Shown: positions 1 through 10,511, counted from the stretch's first letter. The stretch: 64,000 nucleotides of DNA from Pseudomonas sp. Au-Pse12 (GCF_021341665.1 NZ_JAJTTH010000004.1:372001-436000), one strand, 5' to 3'. Translations and numbers: made by a program. Notes: generated by a model not told the origin, from the letters alone.

Positions 1-468
1 GATCAGCCTGGCCAGCTCGGCGCCTTCGCGTTCGCGGCCGTTCTTCAGCTCCTTCAAGCTTTGGTTGAACAGGGCCAGGGCGTCGCTGTTCAACGCTTGC
101 GGGTCGCTGGCATCGGCCACCAGCACGCCAGGCCAGGCCAGGACTTCCAGCGGGTTGAGCGCGGCTGGCTGCTTGATCAGGCTGGCGACGGCTTCGGCGG
201 CCGCGACCAACTGTGCGGCGCGCTCGCGATCCACCTGCAGGGGCTTGCCGGCGGTTTCCTCGGTGAAGCGCAAGGTGCACTCGACCTTGCCGCGGGACAG
301 GCCCTGGCGCAAGGCTTCGCGGACCGCGCCTTCAAGGTCGCGAAAGGCTTCCGGCAAACGCAGGTGCGGCTCCAGGTAGCGGCTGTTGACCGAGCGCAAT
401 TCCCAACTCAGGGTGCCCTGAGTGCCGGCCCGTTCTACCCGGGCGAAGGCGGTCATGCTGTGCACCAT
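1..468 (-). CDS. yicC: YicC family endoribonuclease, 3' end cut by window edge
   Basis: The reading frame stays open for 156 codons from the window edge to an ATG at 468-466, which follows a GGAGGTACCTCC ribosome-binding region. The N-terminus reads MVHSMTAFARVE, the typical opening of YicC proteins. The arginine- and glutamate-rich stretch that follows (LRSVNSRYLEPHLRLPE) also fits the YicC N-terminal domain. The family is linked to RNA turnover, with endoribonuclease activity reported for E. coli YicC. It diverges from rph, another RNA-processing gene, a common arrangement in gammaproteobacteria. Only the N-terminal half is present, so the C-terminal DUF1732 domain cannot be checked. Confidence 0.9.
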   Translation of the reverse strand, partial: MVHSMTAFARVERAGTQGTLSWELRSVNSRYLEPHLRLPEAFRDLEGAVREALRQGLSRGKVECTLRFTEETAGKPLQVDRERAAQLVAAAEAVASLIKQPAALNPLEVLAWPGVLVADASDPQALNSDALALFNQSLKELKNGREREGAELARLI

Positions 469-674
469 GGAGGTACCTCCGATTCAGCGCCAGCGCCAAC
501 CGCGAGTGGTTTGGGCGGGCCTGATAGTGATGAATTAAAGCCGACAGGCTGCGAAGGCGCAGGATTGTAGCGCAGTGCGGTCGGAGCCCCCAAACCCTGG
601 CGCTGACAATGCAATGCAGGTCGTCGTAACAGGACGGATCTGCAGTGCAAATGCGTGTTTGGCCTTTTTTGGCG

Positions 675-703
675 TGCCCTGGCGCGGTTGCGGGCTTTAT
701 AAT
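675..703 (+). promoter_or_regulatory. Probable sigma-70 promoter of rph
   Basis: A perfect TATAAT lies at 698-703, 37 bases before the rph start codon. The hexamer 17 bases upstream (TGCCCT at 675-680) is a poor -35. The -10 is convincing; the -35 is not. The 469-740 gap between the divergent yicC and rph holds no other clear feature. Confidence 0.5.
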
Positions 704-740
704 GCTCGGCAGTTTTCCGTCCCTGTACAGGTGTTCCCCT

Positions 741-1463
741 ATGAAACGTCCAAGTGGTCGCGCCGCCGATCAGCTTCGCTCGATCCGCATCACCCGCAAC
801 TACACCAAACACGCCGAGGGATCTGTACTGGTCGAGTTCGGTGATACCAAAGTGATCTGCACGGTCAGTGTCGAGAACGGCGTGCCGCGCTTCCTCAAGG
901 GCCAGGGGCAGGGCTGGTTGACTGCCGAGTACGGCATGCTGCCGCGCGCCACCGGCGAGCGTAACCAGCGGGAAGCCAGCCGTGGCAAGCAAGGCGGCCG
1001 GACCCTGGAAATCCAGCGCCTGATCGGTCGTTCGCTGCGCGCCGCACTGGACATGTCCAAGCTGGGCGACGTCACCCTGTATGTCGATTGCGATGTGATC
1101 CAGGCTGATGGCGGTACGCGTACCGCATCGATCACTGGCGCCATGGTGGCCCTGGTCGACGCCTTGAAAGTGATCAAGAAGCGTGGCGGCCTGAAAGGCG
1201 GCGATCCATTGAAACAGATGATTGCTGCAGTATCGGTGGGCATGTACCAGGGCGAGCCGGTCCTGGACCTGGATTACCTGGAAGATTCGGCCGCCGAAAC
1301 CGACCTCAACGTTGTAATGACCAGCACCGGTGGTTTCATCGAGGTGCAGGGCACTGCCGAAGGTGCGCCATTCCAGCCGGCTGAGCTGAATGCGATGCTG
1401 GCCCTGGCTCAGCAAGGCATGAACGAGATTTTCCAACTGCAGCAGGCGGCGCTCGCCGATTGA
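741..1463 (+). CDS. rph: Ribonuclease PH
   Basis: This 240-residue protein trims the 3' ends of tRNA precursors by phosphorolysis, releasing nucleoside diphosphates. It starts [13 protein letters not shown], as RNase PH does in other pseudomonads, and carries the conserved [11 protein letters not shown] segment near residue 125 plus the RNase PH fold throughout. The frame stays open upstream to 645, but the extension is not conserved and overlaps the promoter region, so I place the start at 741. Length matches the family. It is followed by a small DUF4870 membrane protein 30 bases downstream. Confidence 0.97.
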   Translation: MKRPSGRAADQLRSIRITRNYTKHAEGSVLVEFGDTKVICTVSVENGVPRFLKGQGQGWLTAEYGMLPRATGERNQREASRGKQGGRTLEIQRLIGRSLRAALDMSKLGDVTLYVDCDVIQADGGTRTASITGAMVALVDALKVIKKRGGLKGGDPLKQMIAAVSVGMYQGEPVLDLDYLEDSAAETDLNVVMTSTGGFIEVQGTAEGAPFQPAELNAMLALAQQGMNEIFQLQQAALAD

Positions 1464-1493
1464 TGGGCGCCGGTCTTCAGCAAGGAGAGCACC

Positions 1494-1862
1494 ATGAGTG
1501 ATGAACAACTGCCACAGCCTGCGCCGAGCCATGAAGTCCGGCAGTGGGCGATGTTTTGTCACCTGTCCGCCTTGCTGGGGATCTGGGTTCCCTTCGGTAC
1601 GCTGATCGGGCCGCTGATTCTCTGGCAGATGAAGCGTGAGACGGATCCCTTTATCGATGCCCAGGGCAAGGAAGCGCTGAACTTCCAACTGACCGTCGCC
1701 ATTGCCTCGGCGGTCTGTTTCCTGTTGATGATCGTGGTGATCGGTTTCTTTATGTTTGGCCTGCTGGCGATTGGTGCCCTGGTACTGACCATCATTGGTG
1801 GGGTCAAGGCGGGTGAGGGTGTGCCGTATCGGTATCCCTTCACCTGGCGCCTGATCAAGTAG
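1494..1862 (+). CDS. DUF4870 domain membrane protein
   Basis: A 122-residue protein of the DUF4870 (Tic20-like) family. Hydrophobic segments lie at about residues 19-40 and 63-102, suggesting three or four membrane helices. The conserved features are the WAMFCHLSALLG opening, the PFGTLIGPLILW segment and the polar EALNFQLT stretch before the second hydrophobic block. It has a good AAGGAG ribosome-binding site and lies 30 bases after rph, probably in the same transcript, ending at a strong terminator. No biochemical function is known for the family. Confidence 0.88.
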   Translation: MSDEQLPQPAPSHEVRQWAMFCHLSALLGIWVPFGTLIGPLILWQMKRETDPFIDAQGKEALNFQLTVAIASAVCFLLMIVVIGFFMFGLLAIGALVLTIIGGVKAGEGVPYRYPFTWRLIK

Positions 1863-1874
1863 ATCGAGCACGCA

Positions 1875-1905
1875 CAAAAAAGCCGACAGTGATGTCGGCT
1901 TTTTT
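1875..1905. terminator. Bidirectional intrinsic terminator between DUF4870 gene and crc
   Basis: A perfect 8-bp stem, AGCCGACA / TGTCGGCT (1881-1888 and 1893-1900), has a 4-base loop. It is flanked by an A-tract on the left and a T-tract on the right, so it should stop transcripts from both convergent genes. Confidence 0.92.
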
Positions 1906-1923
1906 GTGGCGGTGAAAAGACGC

Positions 1924-2703
1924 TTAGATGGTCAGCGTCCAGTCATAGTCCACGATCAACGGCGCGTGCTGCGAGAAGCGCGGCTGGCGCGGCAAGCGTG
2001 CGCTACGGACGAAGCGACGCAGGCCTGGGGTCAGCAGCTGATAGTCGAAGCGCCAGCCCAGGTTGAGCATCTCAGCCTGTTCGTTGTCCGGCCACCAGCT
2101 GTACTGGTCGCCTTCGCGGCTGACTTCGCGCAGTGCGTCGACATAGCCCATATTGCCAATGATCTCGTCCATCCAGGCACGTTCAGGTGCCAGGAAGCCC
2201 GGAGATTGCTGGCTGTCACGCCAGTTCTTGATATCCAGCTTCTGTTGCGCCACGTACAGCGAGCCACAATAAATGTACTCGCGACGTTTGCGTCGCTGTT
2301 TATCCAGATAACGGGCGAAGTCGTCCATTAGCTTGAACTTCTGGTTCAAGTCTTCATCGCCGTTCTGCCCTGATGGAAGCAGCAAGGTCGCGATGCTGAC
2401 CTTGTCGAAATCGGCTTGCAGGTAGCGCCCGTAACGATCGGCTGTCTCGAAGCCGAGGCCGCTGATGACCGCCTTCGGCTGCAACCGCGAATACAAAGCC
2501 ACGCCGCCTTGGGCAGGGACTTCAGCATCGCAGGCATAAAGGAAGTAGCCATCCAGTTGGAAGGCTGGATCATCCAGTTCAAAGGCAGAGGCGCGGGTGT
2601 CCTGCAGGCAGATGACGTCGGCATTCTGTGCCTGCAGCCAACTGAGCAAACCACGCTCGACTGCAGCCTGAATACCATTGACGTTCACACTGATGATCCG
2701 CAT
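1924..2703 (-). CDS. crc: Crc catabolite repression control protein
   Basis: This 259-residue protein belongs to the exonuclease III/AP-endonuclease fold but is the Pseudomonas regulator Crc, which acts with Hfq to repress translation of catabolic mRNAs. The active-site residues of ExoIII are altered: LQET is LQDT (residues 33-36), GDLN is GSLY (147-150), and the C-terminal SDHAP is SQHAP (244-248). Length and N-terminus (MRIISVNVNGIQAA) match Crc; the open frame extends four codons further, but ATG at 2703 is the family start. It diverges from pyrE, the usual crc neighbour. Confidence 0.95.
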   Translation of the reverse strand: MRIISVNVNGIQAAVERGLLSWLQAQNADVICLQDTRASAFELDDPAFQLDGYFLYACDAEVPAQGGVALYSRLQPKAVISGLGFETADRYGRYLQADFDKVSIATLLLPSGQNGDEDLNQKFKLMDDFARYLDKQRRKRREYIYCGSLYVAQQKLDIKNWRDSQQSPGFLAPERAWMDEIIGNMGYVDALREVSREGDQYSWWPDNEQAEMLNLGWRFDYQLLTPGLRRFVRSARLPRQPRFSQHAPLIVDYDWTLTI

Positions 2704-2732
2704 AAATGGCCCCAAAAATCACGTGCGTGTAT

Positions 2733-2772
2733 GATACCCGAGCTCTACCTAATTAGCTAAATCCGTGGTATC
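2733..2772. promoter_or_regulatory. Inverted repeat in the crc-pyrE intergenic region
   Basis: GATACC (2733-2738) and GGTATC (2767-2772) form an inverted repeat across the short divergent region, with a TATGAT -10-like hexamer at 2730-2735. The site could be an operator or the base of a leader hairpin; the sequence alone does not decide. Confidence 0.3.
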
Positions 2773-2784
2773 TGGGGTTTTTTC

Positions 2785-3429
2785 ATGCAGGCGTATCAGC
2801 GCGATTTCATTCGTTTTGCCATCGATCGCGGGGTTTTGCGCTTCGGTGAGTTCACCCTGAAGTCCGGGCGCACCAGCCCTTACTTCTTCAATGCCGGCCT
2901 GTTCAACAGCGGTTCGGCCCTGGCCCAGCTGGGGCGTTTCTACGCGGCGGCGATCGTCGAAAGCGGCATTCCCTTCGATGTGCTGTTTGGCCCGGCCTAT
3001 AAAGGCATTCCTCTGGCGGCAGCTACTGCGGTCGCTCTGGCTGAGCATCATCAGCGCGACCTGCCCTGGTGCTTCAACCGCAAGGAAGCCAAGGCGCACG
3101 GCGAAGGCGGCAGCCTGGTGGGTGCTCCTCTGACCGGTGATGTGTTGATCATCGATGACGTGATCACTGCCGGCACGGCAATTCGCGAGGTGATGCAGAT
3201 CATCGAGTCCCAGGAAGGCGCCAAGGCCGCCGGGGTATTGATCGCCCTGAACCGCCAGGAGCGCGGTAACGGCGAGTTGTCGGCGATCCAGGAAGTCGAG
3301 CGTGACTTCGGCATTCCGGTGGTGAGCATTGTCTCCCTGACCCAGGTCCTGCAGTTCCTGGCGGACGATCCGGCACTCAAGCAGCACCTGCCGGCAGTGG
3401 AAGCCTACCGCGCGCAGTACGGAATCTGA
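2785..3429 (+). CDS. pyrE: Orotate phosphoribosyltransferase
   Basis: PyrE joins orotate to PRPP to make OMP in de novo pyrimidine synthesis. The 214-residue protein has the N-terminal [21 protein letters not shown] substrate region and the PRPP-binding motif [14 protein letters not shown] near residues 119-132. Length is normal for the gammaproteobacterial enzyme. It is transcribed away from crc and ends at a strong bidirectional terminator shared with argB on the other strand. Confidence 0.97.
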   Translation: MQAYQRDFIRFAIDRGVLRFGEFTLKSGRTSPYFFNAGLFNSGSALAQLGRFYAAAIVESGIPFDVLFGPAYKGIPLAAATAVALAEHHQRDLPWCFNRKEAKAHGEGGSLVGAPLTGDVLIIDDVITAGTAIREVMQIIESQEGAKAAGVLIALNRQERGNGELSAIQEVERDFGIPVVSIVSLTQVLQFLADDPALKQHLPAVEAYRAQYGI

Positions 3430-3466
3430 CGTTGTAGGCGCCGGCTCCTGCAAAGGTGGCGTCGAT

Positions 3467-3506
3467 AAAAAAGCCCCCGTCCGGGATGCCGGGCGGGGGC
3501 TTTTTT
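3467..3506. terminator. Bidirectional intrinsic terminator between pyrE and argB
   Basis: The GC-rich stem GCCCCCG / CGGGGGC (3473-3479 and 3494-3500) has an inner CCGG/CCGG pairing. It is flanked by an A-run on the left and six Ts on the right. It lies between convergent genes. Confidence 0.9.
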
Positions 3507-3517
3507 GTGGCTGGCGC

Positions 3518-4423
<906 letters not shown>

Positions 4424-4447
4424 TCAGGGCTCCGGTGCTTCAAACAG

Positions 4448-5845
4448 TCAAAACGGTAGTTGGAGATCGGGTGCAACACGTTTCAGCTGGACGTGGAACA
4501 CGTCCTTAATCCGCTGCAGCTCGGCTTCGTCATCAGCCTCGAAGCGCAGCACCAGCACAGGGGTGGTGTTGGAGGCGCGAACCAGGCCCCAGCCCTTGGC
4601 ATAGTCGACTCGCACGCCGTCAATGGTGGTCAGGTCGGCGCCTGCGCCCCACTGCGCGTCGTGCAGGGCATCAATGATGCTGAATTTGCTCTCTTCGGTC
4701 ACATGGATATTGATTTCCGGCGTAGAAATATCGTTCGGGAAGGTGGCGAACAGCTCTTCCGCGGTGGATTTTTCCTTGCTGAGGATCTCCAGCAACCGTG
4801 CGGCGCTATAAATGCCGTCGTCGAAACCGAACCAGCGCTCCTTGAAGAACACATGGCCACTCATCTCGCCGGCCAGCAGGGCGCCGGTCTGTTTCATTTT
4901 CTTTTTGATCAACGAGTGACCGGTCTTCCACATTAGCGGGCGACCGCCATATTCCTTGATCAGCGGAATCAGGCGGCGGGTGCATTTGACGTCGAAGATG
5001 ATCTCCGCGTCCGGGTTGCGCGCCACCACGTCCTTGGCGAACAGCATCAGCAGGCGATCGGGGTAGACGATGCTGCCGGTGTTGGTCACCACGCCGACGC
5101 GATCGCCGTCGCCGTCGAAGGCCAGGCCCAGGTCGGCCCCGGTTTCCTTGACCTTGGCGATCAGGTCTTCGAGGTTTTCAGGCTTGCCCGGGTCCGGGTG
5201 GTGGTTGGGGAAGTTGCCGTCCACCTCGCAGAACAGCGGGATGACTTCGCAGTTCAGGGCTTCGATCAGTTGTGGAGCAATGACTCCGGCGGCGCCGTTG
5301 CCGCAGTCCACCACGACTTTGAGGCGACGGGCCAGCTTGATGTCACGGGTGATCTCCTCGGCGTAGCGCGGCAGGATGTCGACCTGGGTGACGCTGCCCT
5401 GGGCGCTGCTCAGGTTGTTGCTCTTGAGGCGCTCGTGCAGGGCCTGGATCTGTTCATTGGCCAGGGTGTCGCCGGCGATGACGATCTTGAAGCCGTTGTA
5501 GTTCGACGGGTTGTGGCTGCCAGTGAGCATCACCCCGGACTTGCCGGCCAGGACGTTGGCGGCGTAGTACAGGGCCGGGGTCGGCACCAGGCCGACATCG
5601 CTGACGTGGCAGCCGCTGTCATGCAGGCCCTGGATCAGTTGCGCCACCAGCTCTGGTCCGGACAGGCGGCCGTCGCGCCCCACGCTGACGTTGGGTTCGC
5701 CCTGTGCCAGGCTCTGGGAGCCAATGGCGCGGCCGATCCAGTAGGCGGTTTCTGCGGTCAGGGTTTGCGGTACAACGCCGCGGATGTCGTAGGCGCGAAA
5801 GATGCTGTCAGGAAATGTCGGGGCGACTTTAGCTGCGTTGCTCAT
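4448..5845 (-). CDS. algC: Phosphomannomutase/phosphoglucomutase AlgC
   Basis: AlgC interconverts hexose 1- and 6-phosphates and feeds alginate, LPS, Psl-type polysaccharide and rhamnolipid precursors. The 465-residue protein carries the phosphoserine motif TGSHNP (Ser110), the metal-binding DGDGDR near residue 245, and the four-domain phosphohexomutase fold. I chose ATG at 5845; a GTG codon immediately upstream would add one residue. The 260 bases upstream hold its promoter region; I did not find a convincing AlgR box there. Confidence 0.96.
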   Translation of the reverse strand: MSNAAKVAPTFPDSIFRAYDIRGVVPQTLTAETAYWIGRAIGSQSLAQGEPNVSVGRDGRLSGPELVAQLIQGLHDSGCHVSDVGLVPTPALYYAANVLAGKSGVMLTGSHNPSNYNGFKIVIAGDTLANEQIQALHERLKSNNLSSAQGSVTQVDILPRYAEEITRDIKLARRLKVVVDCGNGAAGVIAPQLIEALNCEVIPLFCEVDGNFPNHHPDPGKPENLEDLIAKVKETGADLGLAFDGDGDRVGVVTNTGSIVYPDRLLMLFAKDVVARNPDAEIIFDVKCTRRLIPLIKEYGGRPLMWKTGHSLIKKKMKQTGALLAGEMSGHVFFKERWFGFDDGIYSAARLLEILSKEKSTAEELFATFPNDISTPEINIHVTEESKFSIIDALHDAQWGAGADLTTIDGVRVDYAKGWGLVRASNTTPVLVLRFEADDEAELQRIKDVFHVQLKRVAPDLQLPF

Positions 5846-6105
5846 CACTGAGGGTGCTCCATCTGAAGGGGTGCAGTGCGGCCCTGGAAGAGCAGGCCGG
5901 CAGGCTCAAACTGAAGGGTATGACGGCGTTTTCAGCATAGAGTTCGTGCTGTGAAAGTGCCATCTGGTGGGCGCCGTGCCGTCCGGGATCGGTCGGGAGC
6001 CTGATCTGGCGGGGGCGAAACACGCTTCAGAAAAATGCTGTTCATCCGTTTTGATTGGCACCGCAAAGGGTCGGAGCGGGCAGATGGCCCGCTCCGAGGG
6101 GGCGA

Positions 6106-6561
6106 TCAGTGGCTGCCGGAGTGGCCGAAGCCGCCCGCGCCACGCTGGCTTTCATCAAAGGCCTCGACCACTTCGAAATGCGCCTGCACCACTGGCACCA
6201 ATACCAGTTGGGCGATGCGCTCGCCGACGGCGATGTTGAAGGCGGTCTGGCCGCGGTTCCAGCAGGACACCATCAGTTCGCCCTGGTAGTCCGAGTCGAT
6301 CAGCCCCACCAGATTGCCCAGCACGATGCCGTGTTTATGACCCAGGCCGGAGCGCGGCAGGATCAGTGCCGCCAGGCCCGGATCACCGATGTACACCGAC
6401 AGGCCGGTGGGAATCAGCAAGGTCTGACCCGGTTCCAGGACGGTGTCTTCCTTGAGCATGGCCCGCAGGTCTAGGCCGGCGGAGCCCGGCGTGGCGTACT
6501 GCGGCAGAGGGAATTCATTGCCGATGCGTGGGTCGAGGATCTTGGCTTGTAAAGCGTGCAT
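6106..6561 (-). CDS. dut: dUTP pyrophosphatase
   Basis: Dut hydrolyses dUTP to dUMP, keeping uracil out of DNA and supplying dTMP synthesis. The 151-residue trimeric-type enzyme has all five motifs, including [10 protein letters not shown] (motif 1), [10 protein letters not shown] (motif 2), [11 protein letters not shown] (motif 3), and the C-terminal [10 protein letters not shown] (motif 5). It lies five bases after coaBC on the same strand, the conserved coaBC-dut pair of gammaproteobacteria. Confidence 0.97.
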   Translation of the reverse strand: MHALQAKILDPRIGNEFPLPQYATPGSAGLDLRAMLKEDTVLEPGQTLLIPTGLSVYIGDPGLAALILPRSGLGHKHGIVLGNLVGLIDSDYQGELMVSCWNRGQTAFNIAVGERIAQLVLVPVVQAHFEVVEAFDESQRGAGGFGHSGSH

Positions 6562-6566
6562 GCGAG

Positions 6567-7775
6567 TTAAACCTGGTTCAGCCGTTCGGCGATAAAAGAG
6601 ATCAGCTGGCGGGCAATCTTGCCCTTGCTGGTCTGGGCGAAGAGAGTTGCGTGCAACTCCCGGTCAATCACGCTGCAGGCGTTTTCCTCGCTGTTGAAGC
6701 CAATGCTCGGGTTGGCCACGTCGTTGGCGACGATCAGGTCGAGGTTCTTGTCCTTCAATTTGCGTGCAGCGTAGTCGAGCAAGTTTTCGGTTTCTGCGGC
6801 GAAACCGACACTGAAAGGGCGGTCCGGACGGCTGGCAATGGTGGCCAGGATGTCTGGGTTGCGCACCATCTGCAGCAACAAGCCGTCACCTTTCGTAGGG
6901 TCTTTCTTTAATTTCTGTGGGGCGACGACTTCCGGTCGGTAGTCCGCGACCGCCGCAGAGGCGATGAAAACGTCGCAAGGGATGGCGGCTTCACAGGCCG
7001 CGAGCATGTCCCGGGCGCTGACAACGTCGATCCGCGTGACTCTGTCGGGGGTTGGAAGGTGTACCGGCCCGGTGATGAGGGTCACCCGGGCGCCTGCCTC
7101 GACGGCGGCCTCGGCCAGGGCGAAGCCCATTTTTCCTGAGCTATGGTTAGTGATGTAGCGAACCGGGTCGATGTTTTCCTGGGTCGGCCCTGCGGTGATC
7201 AGCAGGTGCTTGCCGGTCAGTGCAAGGTGCTGGAAGCAATCAGCGGCGCTTTGCGCCAGGTCGTTGGCTTCCAGCATGCGGCCCAGGCCCACATCGCCAC
7301 AGGCCTGGCTGCCGGAAGCCGGGCCGAAGACTTTCAGGCCCCGGCTTTGCAGCAGTTGAGTGTTGGCTTGGGTGGCCGGGTCGCGCCACATGGCCTGATT
7401 CATTGCCGGGGCGATGGCGACGACGGCGTCGGTGGCCAGTACCAGGGTGGTCAGCAGGTCGTCGGCGATACCTTGGGCCAGGCGGGCGATCAGGTCCGCG
7501 GTAGCGGGGGCGATCAGTACCAGGTCGGCCCATTTGGCCAGCTCGATGTGGCCCATCGCGGCTTCGGCGGCCGGGTCCAGCAAGTCGAGGTGGACCGGGT
7601 GCCCGGAGAGGGCCTGCATGGTCAGCGGGGTAATGAATTCACTGCCGCCCCGGGTCATGACCACGCGCACTTCGGCGCCTTGGTCGAGGAGTCGGCGAAC
7701 CAGCTCCGCGCTCTTGTAGGCAGCGATGCCGCCGCCGACGCCGAGCACGATGCGTTTCCGATACAGCCGCTGCAT
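6567..7775 (-). CDS. coaBC: Bifunctional phosphopantothenoylcysteine decarboxylase / phosphopantothenate-cysteine ligase
   Basis: CoaBC carries out two consecutive steps of coenzyme A synthesis. The N-terminal flavoprotein domain (about 1-185) has [16 protein letters not shown], the PAMN motif in APAMNQAMW and the active-site ACGD segment. The C-terminal ligase domain begins at [17 protein letters not shown] and includes NHSSGKMG. The open frame runs 39 codons further upstream, but ATG at 7775 gives [16 protein letters not shown], the family start, and 402 residues. Confidence 0.97.
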   Translation of the reverse strand: MQRLYRKRIVLGVGGGIAAYKSAELVRRLLDQGAEVRVVMTRGGSEFITPLTMQALSGHPVHLDLLDPAAEAAMGHIELAKWADLVLIAPATADLIARLAQGIADDLLTTLVLATDAVVAIAPAMNQAMWRDPATQANTQLLQSRGLKVFGPASGSQACGDVGLGRMLEANDLAQSAADCFQHLALTGKHLLITAGPTQENIDPVRYITNHSSGKMGFALAEAAVEAGARVTLITGPVHLPTPDRVTRIDVVSARDMLAACEAAIPCDVFIASAAVADYRPEVVAPQKLKKDPTKGDGLLLQMVRNPDILATIASRPDRPFSVGFAAETENLLDYAARKLKDKNLDLIVANDVANPSIGFNSEENACSVIDRELHATLFAQTSKGKIARQLISFIAERLNQV

Positions 7776-7907
7776 AGGCCTGTCTTTCCGTTCAGTGATT
7801 GCTGCGTGGCATGCCCCCTCCCCAGGTGAAATACCACGCAAAAAAGAGGCGGCTAAGATAGCACAGCGTCTGCTGTCGAACAGCGGCGCCATGCACAGGG
7901 AGGTGTG

Positions 7908-8582
7908 ATGAGCATTCGAGATTGGCCCGCGGCGGAACGTCCGCGGGAACGGCTTCTGGAGCAGGGTGCCATCAGCCTTTCAGATGCTGAGCTGTTGGCG
8001 ATTTTCCTGCGGACCGGGGTGGCTGGCAAAAGTGCGGTGGACCTGGCCCGACACCTGCTGCAGCGCTTTGGCAGCCTGCGCAGGCTGCTGGAGGCTGATC
8101 AGTTGACCTTTACGCGCCAACTGGGTTTGGGGCCGGCCAAGTACGCCTTGTTGCAGGCGGTGCTGGAAATGGCCCGCCGGCATCTGGCGGAGAAGCTGCA
8201 TCGGCAATCCGCGCTGGAAAGCCCGCTGGTGGTGCGTGACTACCTGAAGTCGATGTTGCGGCACGAGCCCCATGAGGTGTTCGGTTGTCTGTTTCTCGAC
8301 ACCAAGCATCGTGTCCTGGCCTTCGAAGTGCTGTTCCAGGGGTCGATAGACAGCACCACGGTCTATCCGCGGCAAGTGATCAAGCGCACCTTGGCGCACA
8401 ACGCGGCCGCGGTCATTCTCTGCCACAACCATCCGTCGGGCATCTCCGAGCCCAGCCCGGCCGACCGGGTGGTGACACGGCGCTTGCAGGAGGCGCTGGA
8501 ACTGATCGATGTACGGGTGCTGGATCACTTCATCGTCGGTGAGGGCGATCCATTGTCGATGGCCGAGTACGGCTGGATCTGA
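7908..8582 (+). CDS. radC: RadC family JAMM-domain protein
   Basis: A 224-residue RadC (YsxA/UPF0758) protein with an N-terminal helix-hairpin-helix region (about 1-100) and a C-terminal JAMM domain whose zinc-binding motif is [14 protein letters not shown]. The historical link to DNA repair is weak and the real substrate is unknown. ATG at 7908 is preceded by an in-frame GTG at 7905; the ATG matches homologues. It diverges from coaBC, the standard arrangement. Confidence 0.93.
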   Translation: MSIRDWPAAERPRERLLEQGAISLSDAELLAIFLRTGVAGKSAVDLARHLLQRFGSLRRLLEADQLTFTRQLGLGPAKYALLQAVLEMARRHLAEKLHRQSALESPLVVRDYLKSMLRHEPHEVFGCLFLDTKHRVLAFEVLFQGSIDSTTVYPRQVIKRTLAHNAAAVILCHNHPSGISEPSPADRVVTRRLQEALELIDVRVLDHFIVGEGDPLSMAEYGWI

Positions 8583-8587
8583 GCACG

Positions 8588-8622
8588 GCAGGCTTCAAGG
8601 CCGGGTGGGCCTTGAAGCCTGC
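8588..8622. terminator. Perfect 15-bp stem-loop between convergent radC and dppA-like gene
   Basis: GCAGGCTTCAAGGCC (8588-8602) pairs perfectly with GGCCTTGAAGCCTGC (8608-8622) around a 5-base loop. There is no T-tract on either side. It probably acts as a 3'-end stabiliser or bidirectional terminator for the two convergent genes. Confidence 0.65.
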
Positions 8623-8629
8623 GGTGGCG

Positions 8630-10213
8630 TCACTTGATGCTGACTTTCGAGTAGTCCTGGCGGCCGAATGGGCTCACCTGGTAGCCCTCGATCTGTTTGC
8701 GAGTCAGGGTGAAAGCGGTCGGGTGCGCCAGGGGCAGCCACAGTGCCTGCTGCTGGATCTGGGTCTGCGCCTGTTGGTACAGCTTGCTGCGCACGCCTTG
8801 CTCGCTGGTGGTCTTGCCGGCGGTGATCAGCTTGTCCAGATTCTGGTCGCAGTAGCGGGCGAAGTTGGTGCCGGACTTGACGGCGGAGCAGGTGAACTGT
8901 GGCGAGAGGAAGTTATCCGGGTCGCCGTTGTCGCCGGCCCAGCCCATGAACAGCAGGTCGTGCTCGCCGGCCTTGGCGCGGCGGATCAGCTCCCCCCATT
9001 CAATCACGCGGATTTCCGCCTGGATCCCCACTTGGGCCAGGTCCGATTGCAGCAACTGCGCACCCAGGCTCGGATTGGGATTGAGCAGGCTGCCGGAAGG
9101 GCGGGTCCAGATGGTGGTCTGGAAGCCGTTCTTCAGGCCGGCCTTGGCCAGCAGTTGGCGGGCTTTCTCTGGGTCGTGGGCGTAACCGGGCAGGTCCTTG
9201 GCGTAGCTCCAGGTATTGGGCGGGTAAGGGCCATTGGCGGCCTCGGCGGTGCCTTCAAAGACCGCCTTGAGGTAGCTGTCCTTGTCGAACGCCAGGTTGA
9301 TTGCCTGGCGCACTTCGGGTTTATCCAGGGGCGGGTGCTGGCTGTTGATGGCGACAAAGGCGGTCATGAAGGCGGCGGTGTGCTCGATCTTCAACGCCGG
9401 GTCCGTGCTGGCCGTCTGGACGTCCAGGGGCTTGGGCGACAGGGCGATCTGGCACTCGTTGCGCCGCAGTTTCTGCAGGCGCACGTTGGCGTCCGGGGTG
9501 ATGGCGAAGATCAGCGAGTCCACCGCCGGCTTGCCGGCAAAGTAGTCGCGGTTGGCCTTGTAACGGATCGAGGCGTCTTTCTGGAAACGCGTGAAGACGA
9601 ACGGGCCGCTGCCGATCGGCTGGCTATTGAGCTTCTCCGGGGTGCCGGCCTTGAGCAGTTGATCGGCGTATTCCGCAGAATAGATGGAGGCAAAGCCCAT
9701 GCTCAGGGTGGCGAGGAAGGTCGAGTCGGCGTGGTCCAGGGTGAAGCGCACGGTCAACGGGTCCAGGGCGTCGATTTTCTTGATCAGGCTGGGCAGTTGC
9801 AACGACTGCGCGTGGGGAAAACCGCTCTGGGCGACCTGGTGCCACGGATGGGCCGGATCGAGCATGCGTTCGAAGCTGAACTTGACGTCTTCGGCGCTCA
9901 GTTCGCGGCTGGGATTGAAGTAGTCGGTGCGGTGGAACTTGACCTTGGGGTGCAGCTTGAACACGTAGGTTAGGCCGTCGCTGGAGACCTCCCAGCTGTC
10001 GGCGAGACTGGGGACCACCTTGCCGCTGTCGGCATCGAACTCCACCAGGCGGTTCATCAGCACGTCGGCGGACGCGTTGGTGGTGGTCAGCGAGTTGTAC
10101 TGCACCACGTCGAAGCCTTCCGGGCTGGCTTCGGTGCAGACGCTCAAGGCCGCGGCCTGGGCCAATGGGCTCAGAAGCGGGGCGAGCAGGAGCGGGAGGG
10201 CGGCAAGACGCAT
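8630..10213 (-). CDS. Periplasmic peptide-binding protein of an ABC transporter (DppA-like)
   Basis: A 527-residue family 5 solute-binding protein. The first 20 residues (MRLAALPLLLAPLLSPLAQA) form a Sec signal peptide. The mature protein has the SBP_bac_5 pattern, including LVEFDADSGKVVPSLADSW and RQAINLAFDKDSYLKAVF. It resembles DppA-type di/tripeptide receptors. No permease or ATPase gene is adjacent, so it is an orphan receptor that may share a transporter encoded elsewhere; P. aeruginosa has several such DppA paralogues, one beside rpmB. The exact ligand cannot be read from sequence. Confidence 0.88.
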   Translation of the reverse strand: MRLAALPLLLAPLLSPLAQAAALSVCTEASPEGFDVVQYNSLTTTNASADVLMNRLVEFDADSGKVVPSLADSWEVSSDGLTYVFKLHPKVKFHRTDYFNPSRELSAEDVKFSFERMLDPAHPWHQVAQSGFPHAQSLQLPSLIKKIDALDPLTVRFTLDHADSTFLATLSMGFASIYSAEYADQLLKAGTPEKLNSQPIGSGPFVFTRFQKDASIRYKANRDYFAGKPAVDSLIFAITPDANVRLQKLRRNECQIALSPKPLDVQTASTDPALKIEHTAAFMTAFVAINSQHPPLDKPEVRQAINLAFDKDSYLKAVFEGTAEAANGPYPPNTWSYAKDLPGYAHDPEKARQLLAKAGLKNGFQTTIWTRPSGSLLNPNPSLGAQLLQSDLAQVGIQAEIRVIEWGELIRRAKAGEHDLLFMGWAGDNGDPDNFLSPQFTCSAVKSGTNFARYCDQNLDKLITAGKTTSEQGVRSKLYQQAQTQIQQQALWLPLAHPTAFTLTRKQIEGYQVSPFGRQDYSKVSIK

Positions 10214-10511
10214 GGTCGGGTTCCTTGTGCAGATCGAAAGCCCATCTGCGAGTGCAGTCTGGAAATGCCTTACCCTAGTGGCCTCTTTGTAAAATGACTA
10301 TCCCTTTTGTATCGGGCGATGAAACCTTGGGGCCGGCCCGGGTTCCAGGCGTGATTTTCTGCGGGCATGCCCGCGCTCGATGGCCGTTTTGTGCTTGGGG
10401 TTTCGGGAGAAATATATTCTGCGACGAGCGGTAGATTTCTGCGGTAGCCTTTGCCGCAGGCGTCCGGCGCAAGAAAATCAGGACTTTTCTTCATCCTGGG
10501 CACAGCGGTTG
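10214..10511. other. Intergenic region upstream of the dppA-like gene
   Basis: Nearly 300 bases without a supported gene. The only distinct element I see is a perfect 14-base palindrome, GCGGGCATGCCCGC (10361-10374), which could be an operator. The small open frames here lack ribosome-binding sites and resemble no known protein. Confidence 0.4.

Noticed and set aside
453-1877. A 474-codon frame on the minus strand opposite rph and the DUF4870 gene
   Set aside because: It is antisense to two clearly conserved genes, has glutamine/histidine-rich sequence typical of GC-rich shadow frames, and lacks a ribosome-binding site or known domain.
1924-2703. Naming the Crc gene as exonuclease III (xthA)
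   Set aside because: Key metal-binding and catalytic residues are changed (LQDT, GSLY, SQHAP), and the crc-pyrE neighbourhood and length fit Crc.
8612-9973. A 453-codon frame on the plus strand opposite the dppA-like gene
   Set aside because: Shadow of the solute-binding protein gene; composition is glycine/glutamine/alanine-rich and no domain is visible.
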